A stretch of 64,000 nucleotides of DNA from an uncultured Oscillospiraceae bacterium (GCA_900540295.1 UQFM01000003.1:1-64000); one strand, 5' to 3'. Numbered from the stretch's first letter, positions 1 through 8,950 are shown. The notes: a model not told the origin generated them from the sequence alone. Numbers and translations are program-made.

Positions 1-570
1 GCGGCTGTCCGTTCGCCCCCTCCCCGAGGGGGCTGGCACGGCGAAGCCGTGACTGAGGGAGTTTGCTCACACAGCACAAGGTGAATTTGATTCACGCGTA
101 GGGACGGACATCCTTGTCCGTCCGTGGAATTTCATCTGACTTTGCGGGCGATTCGTGAACTGCCCCTACGGGATTTTGTCATTCTGAGCGCAAGCGAAGA
201 ATCTCACGTTCCACAAACCGAATGCAACGCAGAATCCGTAGGGACAACCCTCGCGGCTGTCCGTTCGCCCCCTCCCCGAGGGGGCTGGCACGGCGAAGCC
301 GTGACTGGGGGAGTTTTTCCTTGTCCGTCTGCGGGCGAACGCAGTTCGCCCCTACGGTTAGTGCGTTGCCATTGAGCTTGCGTGGATTTTCCATTTCCTC
401 GGGCGCGCAATGCACGCCCCTACGCAGTGGTGTATCGCCATTGGTTCTTTGCAGAATCCAACCTCGCTCGGGCGGGCGTGGAAACCCGCCCCTACAGGGT
501 TTGTGCGTTGCCGTTCGTGTTGTGCAAAATCGGACCCTACTCGGGCGCGCAATGCACGCCCCTACGGGAT
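1..570. repeat. Cluster of hairpin repeat modules (REP-like and CTCCCTC-type)
   Basis: No gene is supported here. The stretch is a mosaic of short self-complementary units. Units ending in CTAC or starting with GTAG lie at 98-124, 146-169, 238-260, 333-355, 401-423, 470-495 and 543-565. Two copies of a double-hairpin module (C-rich arm, then GGCACGGCGAAGCCGTGAC, then G-rich arm) lie at 16-61 and 268-313. One TCATTCTGAGCG...GAAGAATCTCAC hairpin lies at 179-208. Small open frames across it are by-products of the repeats. Confidence 0.85.
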
Positions 571-588
571 TGTGTGTATTCGTTTTTT

Positions 589-636
589 ACAAAACAAAAT
601 CCCCCGACAGACAGAGAAATACTGTCTGTCAGGGGG
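589..636 (-). terminator. Intrinsic terminator of the PASTA pseudokinase gene
   Basis: Arms at 601-614 and 622-636 form a long GC-rich stem with one bulged base. On the minus strand the stem is followed by a T-rich run. It sits about 15 bases after the stop of the minus-strand gene at 651-2318. Confidence 0.8.
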
Positions 637-650
637 AAAGTGTATTTCTG

Positions 651-2318
651 TTAACCGAGTAAACCGCCGAAAAGACCGCCGAGACCGCTTTGCTGTGTCG
701 TCGGGGGTTCGCCCCAAACCTGTACAAATATCTCTTTGCCCTTTTCATAGTCCTTGCCGTGTTCGGGCGTGGTTGCAATCACGATACCCGCCGTATGCGT
801 GCCGTCATTTTCTTTTTCGACCTTTGTGCAGGTAAAGCCTGCGGCAATCAGCGTCTGCACGGCGGCGTCATACTGCATTCCCGACACATCGGGCAATGTA
901 ATAATTTCCGTTCCCTTGCTGACCACAATTTTCAAATCCGAACCCATCGGCACGCGCTGTCCCTCGTCCGTACCCTGTGAAATGATGTAATCCGCTTCAA
1001 CGTTGCTGTCATAAGCATATTCCACAACGAAATGGAAACGCTCGTTTAAAACCGTGTCGCTTTTGATGCGCGTGTAGCTTTGCCCCGCAAAATTCGGCAC
1101 ATCCACAAGCTCCTGCTCTACGGGCGCGCTGGGGTCGTTTGCCCCCGCCGTATCCCTCGTGAAGAACAAATAGCCGCCAAGCACCAAAAGTCCGACGGCA
1201 ATCACTACACCGAAGGAAATCAGCAGCATCCGTGTCTGCTCCTGCTTGCGCAAAATCTCTCTGCGCATTTTTTCCTTGCGGCGGCGCTCCGCCTCTTCCT
1301 CTTCGGTTGTTTTCGCTTTGATTGCCGCATCTGCCGCACTCTTTTCCGCGACCATAACCTTCGGCGACCCCGAAAGCTCCTCGCGGTATTCGTCAATGGA
1401 CTCGGTACGGTCATCGGGCGCAATCGCCAATGCATGCTGAATCGCACTTACAGCGTATGCGGGCAAGCTTTCCGCAAACTTTGCGGGAATCATCAGCTTA
1501 TCGTTGGCAACGCGCTCAGGCGCTTCCTGCGGCATACTGCCGATGAGCATACGGTATGTGACCGCGCCGAACGCATAGACGTCTGTCCACGGACCGATAC
1601 TGCCCGAACGGCTGTACTGCTCAATCGCCGCGTAACCTGAAACAGGTTCGGCGGAAAATCCGCTGTTCATCACACGCGCATCGGGAATCATAAAATCCGT
1701 CAGGCGGATTTTTCCGTCGCGTCCGAGACAAAGGGAATTCGGCGAAATACCGCAATGCACAATACCCATTTCGTGCAGTTTGGAAACCGTAGACACCACG
1801 GGCATCAGCAGTGCTTTGGTCTGCTCAAACGACAAATACCCGGTGCGGCTTTTCAGTAAAAATTCACGCAGTGTAATGGTTTCCACAAATTCCGAAACGG
1901 CATATCCTGTTTCGTTCGCTTCAAAAATATCCAACACGGGTACAATCGCCGTTAACGAGCGTACACGCGCAAGCTTCCGCCACAAATCAAGAAATGCCGT
2001 AAGCCCGTCGCGGAACAACAGCTCCCCGCCGCGTTTCACCTGTATATCCGTTGTACCCTGCATGCGGGAAACCAACTGTTCCGGTAAAAATTCCCGAATC
2101 TGCACAGCGATTTTACGCGTACAGTCCCAGCCCATATATGTAACGCCGTCGCCGCCCGCGGACAGTACCTTACCAATCAAATACCGTTCCGCAACCAAAG
2201 TGTGCAGCGGCAAATACGGCGCAATTTGCGGGGTATCCTTTGAAAAACCGCAGTGCGGACAGACGTCTGCATCCCCGATATCTTTCATACAGCCCATGCA
2301 AAGTGTATCCTGCATCAT
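651..2318 (-). CDS. PASTA-domain protein-kinase-like membrane protein, probable pseudokinase
   Basis: This 555-residue protein has an N-terminal zinc ribbon (C7, C10, C20, C23), a kinase-like fold at about 45-320, a charged helix, one membrane segment near 385-408 and two extracellular PASTA repeats at about 425-540. PASTA kinases normally sense muropeptides or lipid II. Here the beta-3 lysine is R75, the catalytic HRD is H188-C189-G190, and DFG reads DFM at 208-210, so phosphotransfer is unlikely. The start ATG at 2318 follows GGAGGG at 7 bases. Upstream in-frame codons lack a ribosome site. It is a single-gene unit with its own terminator. The domain order is seen in the sequence; a sensing or scaffold role is inference. 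Confidence 0.85.
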   Translation of the reverse strand: MMQDTLCMGCMKDIGDADVCPHCGFSKDTPQIAPYLPLHTLVAERYLIGKVLSAGGDGVTYMGWDCTRKIAVQIREFLPEQLVSRMQGTTDIQVKRGGELLFRDGLTAFLDLWRKLARVRSLTAIVPVLDIFEANETGYAVSEFVETITLREFLLKSRTGYLSFEQTKALLMPVVSTVSKLHEMGIVHCGISPNSLCLGRDGKIRLTDFMIPDARVMNSGFSAEPVSGYAAIEQYSRSGSIGPWTDVYAFGAVTYRMLIGSMPQEAPERVANDKLMIPAKFAESLPAYAVSAIQHALAIAPDDRTESIDEYREELSGSPKVMVAEKSAADAAIKAKTTEEEEAERRRKEKMRREILRKQEQTRMLLISFGVVIAVGLLVLGGYLFFTRDTAGANDPSAPVEQELVDVPNFAGQSYTRIKSDTVLNERFHFVVEYAYDSNVEADYIISQGTDEGQRVPMGSDLKIVVSKGTEIITLPDVSGMQYDAAVQTLIAAGFTCTKVEKENDGTHTAGIVIATTPEHGKDYEKGKEIFVQVWGEPPTTQQSGLGGLFGGLLG

Positions 2319-2460
2319 ATCAAGCCCTCCGAACCTCGAATAAATTTCCTTATCGGATTTCAGCCTATCTTTACAAGTATATATCATAGCAAAAAACACG
2401 GTCTGTTGTCAAGAATAAGCCTGCGACAAAAACAGACGGAGAAACGGCTGAAATTATAAA

Positions 2461-2493
2461 AACTGCCTGCCGACCGAACGCCGACAGGCAGTT
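2461..2493 (-). terminator. Terminator after the LRR surface protein gene
   Basis: A 9-bp stem (2461-2469 with 2485-2493) is followed on the minus strand by a T run. The plus strand also has a T run, so it may also stop transcription entering from the other side. Confidence 0.7.
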
Positions 2494-2503
2494 ATATGTT
2501 TTT

Positions 2504-3745
2504 TTAAAATGCTTTTTTGCTTGGCAGTTTTCCTTTTTTCTTCAGAATAACCAAAACGATACCTGCCGCCAAAAGCACACCGCCGACTGTACCGCCGACA
2601 ATCCATCCGACGGATTTGGGCGATTTCGTATGTAAATCCGAAACAGCCGTTGTCGGCTCTGTAACAGCGACCGAGACCGTTTCTGCCTCTGTCGGCGCAA
2701 GCGGTTCGGTTGTCATCTCGGCAACTGTTGTATCAGGCGCGGAAGCCGCCGTCTGTTCGGATGGAGATTTTGCCGTATTGGGCTTTTTCGCAGAAGTGCC
2801 GCCTTTCTGTCCGCCGCCCGTAGAATTCGGCACAGCCAAAACCTCTTTTTCCATACCTTCTATGTACGGCTTCACTGTAAAATTATCCGAAGGCTCCATA
2901 TTCGGGGAAGCGTTGCAGTAAACTGTAACTTGCCCCGATATATCATCAAATGCGTATGGCGGCATATCAAAGCTGTCCGCTTTTGCATAGATTGCCTTAA
3001 ATTTCGGACAATTTTCTATTACGTCTCCATCCATTCCATCTATGGATTTCGGTAAAACCAGCACCTCTAAATTCGGACAGTTAACAAATGTCTCCGACCA
3101 AAGACAAGTCACCGCATCGGGAACAACAAAAACTTTTGGTACAGCACCGCTCGCACTGGCGAACACTGTACAACTGTCTTTGCGCATTAACAGCATATCG
3201 TTTGCAACCGTTGTCCAATTCAGATTTTTCGCGTCGACAGAAATTGTCTGCAATGCGGAATTACCCCAAATCGCAGCCGCATGAATCGTTTCGGCAGAAG
3301 CCGGAATAGAAATCATTTTTAATTTTGCGTTTCGGTTAACAGAGTCAATCGCAATAATTTCCAAACCCTCCGGAAGATTCAGTGATGTCAGTCCCGTGTT
3401 TTGAAAGGTAAACACACCGATTGCTTGTAAGCTATGCGGTAAAACCACCTCTTTTAAGGAAGTCATATCTTTAAAGGTTTCTATTAAAAGCGTCACACCT
3501 TCCGAAACCGTCACTTTCGTCACGGATTTACTGCCGCCGAGGTAACCTACCGTTGTTACCTTTTTTCCGTCATATTCCGACGGAATCACAATTTCACCGC
3601 CTGAACCACGGTAATTCTTCAGATAAATCCCGCCGCCGCTTGAATCCGCTTCGTAATCAAACGTACCGTCCTGCGCAAATGCAGGCGTGCAAATACCGCA
3701 CAACAAACAAAGTATTGCCCATAAACAGAGTATCCGCTTTTTCAT
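2504..3745 (-). CDS. BspA-type leucine-rich-repeat surface protein
   Basis: A 413-residue exported protein. The signal peptide begins MKKRILCLW and probably ends at AFA near residue 24. A run of treponemal/BspA-type LRR units follows (about 30-300, with motifs such as LKEVVLPHSLQAIG and LTSLNLPEGLEII), then a Ser/Thr/Pro/Glu-rich stalk (about 310-375) and a C-terminal membrane helix followed by lysines. No LPXTG sortase signal is present, so it is anchored by the helix. The start at 3745 is chosen because AGGGG lies about 8 bases upstream and the signal peptide begins there. Proteins of this type bind host or microbial surfaces, but the ligand cannot be read from sequence. It has its own terminator. 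Confidence 0.85.
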   Translation of the reverse strand: MKKRILCLWAILCLLCGICTPAFAQDGTFDYEADSSGGGIYLKNYRGSGGEIVIPSEYDGKKVTTVGYLGGSKSVTKVTVSEGVTLLIETFKDMTSLKEVVLPHSLQAIGVFTFQNTGLTSLNLPEGLEIIAIDSVNRNAKLKMISIPASAETIHAAAIWGNSALQTISVDAKNLNWTTVANDMLLMRKDSCTVFASASGAVPKVFVVPDAVTCLWSETFVNCPNLEVLVLPKSIDGMDGDVIENCPKFKAIYAKADSFDMPPYAFDDISGQVTVYCNASPNMEPSDNFTVKPYIEGMEKEVLAVPNSTGGGQKGGTSAKKPNTAKSPSEQTAASAPDTTVAEMTTEPLAPTEAETVSVAVTEPTTAVSDLHTKSPKSVGWIVGGTVGGVLLAAGIVLVILKKKGKLPSKKAF

Positions 3746-3830
3746 TCTAAAATCCCCTTTTTCAACGCCTTTTTCTTTATTGTATAAAAAATTCACACAA
3801 AGCACAAGTGATATTTTATAACAAAAAGTG

Positions 3831-4367
3831 TTACAAACGGGATTCTCTGTTTTGTTTTTCCATCAACCGTACAAGGCGCGGGCGGTTATAGCGCTGCATA
3901 CAGATAAACGGTAAATCGCAAAGACTCCCGAACACGGATGTGGCAATCCATACACCCCATGCGCCGTACCAAGCGCCCAACAAAATCGGGACAAGACTTA
4001 AAACCGCACTGATTTCATGAATCACTTCATTGCGGCACATGGTTTGCACAATGTCAAACGGCGTTCTGCTTTCCAACGCATAACTTGCGGGATTGCCTGA
4101 CGGCAGATGTTTTTTCCAGCGGCGCACACGCAGTTTTTTGTAAAGCGGCTTTTCAAACGTTTTTTCCGAAAACCACGCATTTCGGAAATTATAGCCGTGC
4201 TTTACAAGATGCGCCACCGCAAGACGCATACTGATATGGTAAAACAGCACGCCGAACGAAAGTGCAAAAATAAAAAAGACAGCCTTTCCCGTAACGAGCC
4301 CGCCCAATAAGCCTGCGGCAGAAAGAACTGCTGTTCCGATAAGCGCGGCAAAAAACAGCTTTTGCAT
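3831..4367 (-). CDS. CrtO-like small membrane acyltransferase family protein
   Basis: A 178-residue integral membrane protein with helices near residues 3-45 and a hydrophobic pair at about 115-150. The stretch WKKHLPSG, a following CRNE-hydrophobic-HE segment and the ending MQRYNRPRL match the layout of the glycosyl-4,4'-diaponeurosporenoate acyltransferase (CrtO) family as I know it. No carotenoid genes are nearby, so the substrate is probably different. The start at 4367 follows GGGAGA by about 8 bases; the longer upstream frame runs into the neighbour's terminator. Family assignment rests on motif recall, not a search. Confidence 0.6.
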   Translation of the reverse strand: MQKLFFAALIGTAVLSAAGLLGGLVTGKAVFFIFALSFGVLFYHISMRLAVAHLVKHGYNFRNAWFSEKTFEKPLYKKLRVRRWKKHLPSGNPASYALESRTPFDIVQTMCRNEVIHEISAVLSLVPILLGAWYGAWGVWIATSVFGSLCDLPFICMQRYNRPRLVRLMEKQNRESRL

Positions 4368-4490
4368 AAGAATTCTCCCTCGCTTTTGAAAACAAATTTT
4401 GAAATTTAGTGTTTGATTCCGATTCTCCCTATATACAGCTTTAGCAAAAATGGCAGAAACAATTCCGCAATTTATCCATAGACACAAAAA

Positions 4491-4511
4491 AAGACCGCCA
4501 AAGGCAGTCTT
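4491..4511 (-). terminator. Terminator of the YczE-like gene
   Basis: The 9-bp stem AAGACTGCC/GGCGGTCTT (one G-T pair on the minus strand) has a 3-base loop and a T6 run. It lies about 30 bases downstream of the stop at 4541. Confidence 0.85.
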
Positions 4512-4540
4512 AAAAATACGAAAGATTTTCCCCCGCGAAA

Positions 4541-5284
4541 TTATGCGACGAATCTGCCGTTGGGAGAAATCCATGTACCGCCGACGCGGGAAAAATCATA
4601 GAACCGCACCACCAAACGGATTTTGAAGCCGTGTGCATACAATAATTTCTCGGAAACCGCCTTGTTAAAGAAAGAAACAATCGGTCCCATGCAAAAGGCG
4701 GTGACCACCGTGCCGATACCGACAGGTCCCGCAAACAGAAACGCAACCGCCGTGCAGACGATATCTGTAATCACGCGGCACCATTTATACTGTACGCGTG
4801 TTTTTTCGTTCAGTACAAAGCCCATGGCGTCATACGGAGAAACGCCCAGGGACGCTGTGAAATACAGCGAAGCCGCCAAGCTCAGGAGCAGTACGCCTGC
4901 AATCATCAAGCATAATTGGATTGGCAAAAACGTGGGGGCGGGAATAAAACGCGCATACAGTCCCGTAAAAAACTCGCAGACATAGCCCACGCCGACCATG
5001 TTGAAAACCGTACCGAGATTCACAAGCTTTTTGGCACACAGCAAAACGAAGCACAGCAAAACGCCGTTGACAAGCATTTGATAAAATCCAAACCCAATTC
5101 CGAGCTTCGCGCTGATTGCCATGTTCATTGCCGTGAAAGGGTCTACGCCCAAATCCGACAACGAAAACACAGACACGCCAAAACCCATGAGCAGTACGCT
5201 CGCAAGCATCATGCAGATTCTGCGCGTACCGTGCGCACTTTTATATATTTCCATCGGATTGATTTGCTTCAAAAGTTCTTTCAT
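4541..5284 (-). CDS. YczE/YyaS-family multi-pass membrane protein
   Basis: A 247-residue membrane protein with about five or six hydrophobic helices. The segment LSDLGVDPFTAMNMAIS near residue 40 and the related LGVSPYDAMGF near 145 are the duplicated glycine-aspartate-proline motifs typical of YczE/YyaS/YitT-type proteins. These are often next to regulators or transport genes, but their function is not established. The start at 5284 follows AGAGGT by 6 bases. A consensus promoter and a 16-bp palindrome lie directly upstream, and a strong terminator follows, so this looks like a single, specifically regulated gene. Confidence 0.75.
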   Translation of the reverse strand: MKELLKQINPMEIYKSAHGTRRICMMLASVLLMGFGVSVFSLSDLGVDPFTAMNMAISAKLGIGFGFYQMLVNGVLLCFVLLCAKKLVNLGTVFNMVGVGYVCEFFTGLYARFIPAPTFLPIQLCLMIAGVLLLSLAASLYFTASLGVSPYDAMGFVLNEKTRVQYKWCRVITDIVCTAVAFLFAGPVGIGTVVTAFCMGPIVSFFNKAVSEKLLYAHGFKIRLVVRFYDFSRVGGTWISPNGRFVA

Positions 5285-5303
5285 GGGGATACCTCTTGTG
5301 TAA

Positions 5304-5319
5304 ACTGCACATGTGCAGT
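5304..5319. promoter_or_regulatory. 16-bp perfect palindrome, candidate operator
   Basis: ACTGCACATGTGCAGT is a perfect palindrome starting about 10 bases downstream of the expected transcription start of the YczE-like gene. Its position fits a repressor operator. No regulator gene is adjacent. Confidence 0.6.
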
Positions 5320-5336
5320 GCCTTTTATTTGTTAAT

Positions 5337-5365
5337 AGTTTACAATCAAACCTGCGACATGTCAA
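5337..5365 (-). promoter_or_regulatory. Sigma-70-type promoter of the YczE-like gene
   Basis: On the minus strand TTGACA (5360-5365) and TAAACT (5337-5342) are separated by exactly 17 bases. The -35 box is a perfect consensus match. Confidence 0.8.
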
Positions 5366-5494
5366 CTTATTTTCCATGTTTTTTGTTAAAAATATACGAT
5401 TTCAGAAGCGAATACAGAATGTACAAAATCACAATATGATTTTTGTGCATATTTACAACAATTTCGGAATTTGCGCACAGAAAGCAAAGAAAAA

Positions 5495-5532
5495 GCACTG
5501 TAAAGTTTTCATTACAGAAAAAGTTACAGTGC
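5495..5532 (-). terminator. Probable terminator of mnmA
   Basis: A 9-bp stem (5495-5503 with 5524-5532) with a loop of about 20 bases is followed on the minus strand by TTTTTCTTT. It lies about 60 bases after the mnmA stop. The long loop makes it weaker than the others. Confidence 0.6.
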
Positions 5533-5589
5533 AAATAATTCATTAGATTGTCTGTCTTTTTGTTAGAATCTCCGCATTGAAATCTGCAT

Positions 5590-6666
5590 TCACACAATCG
5601 TACCGCCGCCGACTACGGTATCCCCGTCATACAGCACCGCCGCCTGCCCTTTGGTTACGGCGCGCTGCGGCTCATCAAACACAATATGCAGTGTATCTTC
5701 CTCCGTCTGTGTAACCACGGCGGGCTGTTCGGTTTGGTTGTAACGGATTTTCACCGCCAAATGTTCGGGATGCTCCAAACGGTCGCACGCGGACAGATTG
5801 ATACCGCGCACCATGACCTCACGAGAAAACAAATCTTCATTAAAGCCCAGAATCACGCGGTTTGTCGGTAAGTCCTTTTCCACAACGTACATGGAAGCAG
5901 GCAGTGCCAAGCCCAGACCGCGTCTCTGCCCGATGGTATAACGGATGATGCCTTTGTGCTCGCCGAGACGGTTTCCCTGCCTATCCACAAAATCGCCGTT
6001 CGGGTAATGTTTTCCCGTATACTTTTCAATAAAGGAAAAATAGTCGCCGTTCGGCACAAAGCAAATGTCCTGACTGTCATGCTTTTTCGCGTTGACAAAA
6101 CCGTTTTGTTCGGCAATTTCGCGCACCTCACTTTTTTGCAGCCCGCCGAGCGGAAAAAGCGTGTGCCGAAGCTGTTCGGGCGTTAGGGAATACAGTACAT
6201 AGCTTTGGTCCTTCTTCGGGTCAACCGCTTTTTTCAAAAGGAAACGGTCACCCTGCTTTAGGATGCGTGCATAATGCCCTGTTGCCACATACGCCATTTC
6301 CAACGCCCTTGCCTTGCAGAGCAAGCGTTCAAATTTCATATAGCGGTTGCAGTCGATACAGGGATTCGGCGTAAAGCCCTGCTCATAGGCACGAACGAAC
6401 CGCTGCATCACTTCTTTTTCAAAGTCCGCCGTCATATTCAGCACATAATGCGCACAGCCGAGCCGCGCGCAAACACTGCGCGCATCCTCAATATCGTCTA
6501 AAGAACAGCACGCTTTTTCCTTCGGCACATCCACATCACGGTTGTCAAACAGCTTCATAGTAGCGCCGACAGCCTCATATCCCTGCTGTATAATCAGGTG
6601 CGCCGCCACGGAGCTGTCCACCCCGCCGCTCATAGCGACCATTACTTTTTGTTTTGTTTCTGACAT
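5590..6666 (-). CDS. mnmA: tRNA-specific 2-thiouridylase MnmA
   Basis: A 358-residue cytoplasmic enzyme that puts sulfur on U34 of tRNA-Lys, -Glu and -Gln using ATP and a relayed persulfide. The PP-loop MSGGVDSSVAA is at residues 12-22. The two catalytic cysteines are in NPCIDCN (about 102) and SQDICFVPNGDY (about 200). The central domain and C-terminal beta-barrel are complete, and the length is normal. The start follows AAGGAA by about 6 bases. No partner sulfurtransferase gene is adjacent, and it appears to be transcribed alone. Confidence 0.97.
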   Translation of the reverse strand: MSETKQKVMVAMSGGVDSSVAAHLIIQQGYEAVGATMKLFDNRDVDVPKEKACCSLDDIEDARSVCARLGCAHYVLNMTADFEKEVMQRFVRAYEQGFTPNPCIDCNRYMKFERLLCKARALEMAYVATGHYARILKQGDRFLLKKAVDPKKDQSYVLYSLTPEQLRHTLFPLGGLQKSEVREIAEQNGFVNAKKHDSQDICFVPNGDYFSFIEKYTGKHYPNGDFVDRQGNRLGEHKGIIRYTIGQRRGLGLALPASMYVVEKDLPTNRVILGFNEDLFSREVMVRGINLSACDRLEHPEHLAVKIRYNQTEQPAVVTQTEEDTLHIVFDEPQRAVTKGQAAVLYDGDTVVGGGTIV

Positions 6667-6766
6667 TGTATTTCCTTCTTTTTGCGGTATGCCGACGCAC
6701 CCGCAGGCAGCCTAAGCCTGCAAGACATCCAATTTTTTTGTACCGTGGGAAATTCTTCACAACCTC

Positions 6767-6940
6767 GTATGGGCGTGCATCGCGCCCGAGGAAACGGAAA
6801 AATCCACGCAAGCCCAATCAACGCACTAACCGTAGGGGCGAACTGCGTTCGCCCGCGGACGGACAAGGATGTCCGTCCCTACGTGAGCATCAAATTTATT
6901 TGGCGCAGTGTGAGATTCTTCGCTACGCTCAGAATGACAA
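6767..6940. repeat. REP-like hairpin cluster between mnmA and the YjdF-like gene
   Basis: The 358-base gap 6667-7024 holds a GTAT-started hairpin at 6767-6787, a composite element at 6832-6882 bounded by GTAG and CTAC that contains two hairpins, and a GAGATTCTTCGC...AGAATGACA hairpin at 6911-6940. Nothing else recognisable lies in the gap apart from ribosome sites. Confidence 0.85.
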
Positions 6941-7024
6941 ATTTGCGCAGACCGCTGTAGAACAATATTTACTTCACGCAGAAACATCGCTTTAGATATT
7001 ATTTTTATAGAAAGGCAGACCCTT

Positions 7025-7690
7025 ATGAAACCCACATTATCCGATTGGAAAGGCAACAAAATTGAAGCGTTGCGCCGTTTGGGCATTTCGCTCGGCGCGT
7101 CTTTGGTGATTTTGATATTCTCCCTTTGTGCCCCGCCGAATGCCGAGCTGTTCGACATGGTCGGTATGGAGCTTGCGATTGTGGCGCTGGGCATTTTGCT
7201 CTGCCGTTTCCCTGTCGGTACATATTTAATGGTCAATCTGTTTACGCTGTCAGCGGCGGCAGGGTCGATTTTAAAGCTGTACGACAAATTCCCCGGTTAT
7301 GACCGCGTGGTGCATTTTATCAGCGGACTGATTCTCGGCTATATCGGCGTATACATTGCCGAGTGGCTGTTTCGGCGGCTGAATGTACACCGCGAACCGT
7401 TTATTATCATTGTGTTTGCGGGGCTGTTTTCCTGCACCTGTGCGGGTACATGGGAAATCATTGAATTTCTGACGGATTGCGTGATGCACATGGGCGTACA
7501 GCACGGCAATACAGATACGATGGGGGATATTGTCGCGGGGTATCTCGGCTGCATGCTGTTCCAGCTACATAAGCTGCACGAAAACCGCGCTTATTTTTCA
7601 AAGGAACGTATTCGCAGTTTCTTTAAAGGAGACGGTGCATCCGATACAGCCGCGCCGCAGGACGAAGCGGCAGAGGCGGCGGCAAAATAA
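7025..7690 (+). CDS. YjdF-like (DUF2238-type) membrane protein
   Basis: A 221-residue protein with about six hydrophobic helices and a hydrophilic, Ala/Glu-rich tail. The segments GYDRVVHFISG (about 98-108) and GTWEIIEFLTD (about 140), followed by NTDTMGDIVAGYLG (about 160-173), are the conserved polar motifs of the YjdF/DUF2238 membrane family. The conserved H, E and D residues suggest an intramembrane polar site, but no reaction is established. The start ATG follows AAAGG at about 8 bases. The PAP2 phosphatase gene begins 17 bases after its stop, so the two are probably co-transcribed. Confidence 0.75.
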   Translation: MKPTLSDWKGNKIEALRRLGISLGASLVILIFSLCAPPNAELFDMVGMELAIVALGILLCRFPVGTYLMVNLFTLSAAAGSILKLYDKFPGYDRVVHFISGLILGYIGVYIAEWLFRRLNVHREPFIIIVFAGLFSCTCAGTWEIIEFLTDCVMHMGVQHGNTDTMGDIVAGYLGCMLFQLHKLHENRAYFSKERIRSFFKGDGASDTAAPQDEAAEAAAK

Positions 7691-7707
7691 AAGGGGAGAG
7701 ACGGAGC

Positions 7708-8676
7708 ATGATGAAAAAGAAAGAACGCATCATTTGGATTACGGCGTTTTATGTGCTGACGCTGGCGCTGTTCGCGGTCGGTACGTTCTACGATTTGCGC
7801 ATAGACCGCGCGCTGTACAATCCCGAAAACGGCTTTGCGCTGTTTTTGCAGAAATACGGCGAAGCGCCGCGTTTTGCGCTGTGGGGTCCTGCGTCCGCGG
7901 TTTTATATGCCACGCGTGCGTGGGAATGTGAAAAAACCGTGTCCGTCATCGATTTTCTGAAACGGAAATTCGGCAAAAAAAGCGGACTTTCCGAAAAGGC
8001 GCGGGCAACGCTTTTGCGCGTTGCCGATTTCGGCTACGGCGTCGGTTTTTTGGTGCTCGGCTATTTTTCTTGGCAAAAACTGATACGCAACGTCGTAAAA
8101 CAGTGGTTTTCCGACGAGGTCAAGGAAAGCGTGCTGTATACAATTTTGCTGGTCACCGTGATTTTGACGGTAGATGTTTTGGCGGCGTATCTGGTCAAGC
8201 GCAGGGGCAATCCCGAAACGCTCCGAAAGTTAAAGCCGCTTGCCTACGGCGGGATTGTGTTCGGCATTCTGTACCGCATCGGTATTGACCCGATTAAAAA
8301 TTCGGTGGAACGCACACGGTTTCATGAAATGACAGACCCCGCCCTGCGCAATGACCCGAATTTTTATCTCTACACGCCGTGGTATATGCACGGCAACGGC
8401 GGCTCTTCGTTCCCCTCGGGACACACGGCAAGCGGTGCGGCGCTGTTTTTGAGTCTGACGCTGTGCGATGCGCTGGATGCATTTAAAAACAAAGAGCGGC
8501 TCTTTTTTGCGCTTGCGTGGGGTTACACATGGCTGCTCGGCTTTACACGCATGATTATGGGCAAGCATTTCCTGACAGATGTAACGATGGGCGCGCTTTT
8601 GGGCTTTACGTTTTGCCTGCTTGCGCGGGAACTCTTTACCCGCCGCGCCGCGAAAAAGCTTGGCATGGATGTGTAA
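7708..8676 (+). CDS. PAP2-family membrane phosphatase
   Basis: A 322-residue integral membrane phosphatase of the type-2 phosphatidic acid phosphatase superfamily. The three active-site motifs are visible: KNSVERTRF (about 195), SFPSGHTAS (about 233-241) with the general acid histidine, and TRMIMGKHFLTD (about 278-289) with the nucleophile histidine. Such enzymes dephosphorylate lipid phosphates, including undecaprenyl diphosphate, at the outer membrane face; the substrate here is not known. Two ATG codons are adjacent (7708 and 7711) behind GGAG. It probably forms an operon with the upstream YjdF-like gene. Confidence 0.85.
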   Translation: MMKKKERIIWITAFYVLTLALFAVGTFYDLRIDRALYNPENGFALFLQKYGEAPRFALWGPASAVLYATRAWECEKTVSVIDFLKRKFGKKSGLSEKARATLLRVADFGYGVGFLVLGYFSWQKLIRNVVKQWFSDEVKESVLYTILLVTVILTVDVLAAYLVKRRGNPETLRKLKPLAYGGIVFGILYRIGIDPIKNSVERTRFHEMTDPALRNDPNFYLYTPWYMHGNGGSSFPSGHTASGAALFLSLTLCDALDAFKNKERLFFALAWGYTWLLGFTRMIMGKHFLTDVTMGALLGFTFCLLARELFTRRAAKKLGMDV

Positions 8677-8701
8677 TACGCCAAACGCAAATGTAATATC
8701 C

Positions 8702-8950
8702 GTAGGGCGGGAGCATGCTCCCGCCGTTTTTTTGGAAAGCCCAGTGGTGACACGCGAACCGTAGGCGTTTGCGCCTGCGGGCTCGGTTGAATCCCACGCA
8801 ATCCCAACGGCGACGCGCAACCCGTAGGGGCGAACTGCAAAGCGGTGGAGGGATTCATCGCCTGCGGACGGACAAGGACGTCCGTCCCTACGCGTTTATC
8901 CAATTTACTTGGTACCGTGCGAGATGCTTCGCTTCACGCAGAACGACAAG
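8702..8950. repeat. REP-like hairpin cluster upstream of mreB
   Basis: The 429-base gap 8677-9105 contains GTAG-led hairpins at 8702-8725 (a perfect GGCGGGAGC/GCTCCCGCC stem) and 8761-8778, a composite element at 8824-8891 bounded by GTAG and CTAC, and a decayed GAGATTCTTCGC-type hairpin at 8920-8950. The rest of the gap holds the mreB promoter. Confidence 0.8.

Noticed and set aside
222..662. Open frames of 60-150 codons in 1-650, 8770-9000, 11690-12020 and 15190-15670
   Set aside because: They are produced by stop-poor, GC-rich hairpin repeats on either strand, have arginine/proline-rich low-complexity translations and no ribosome sites.
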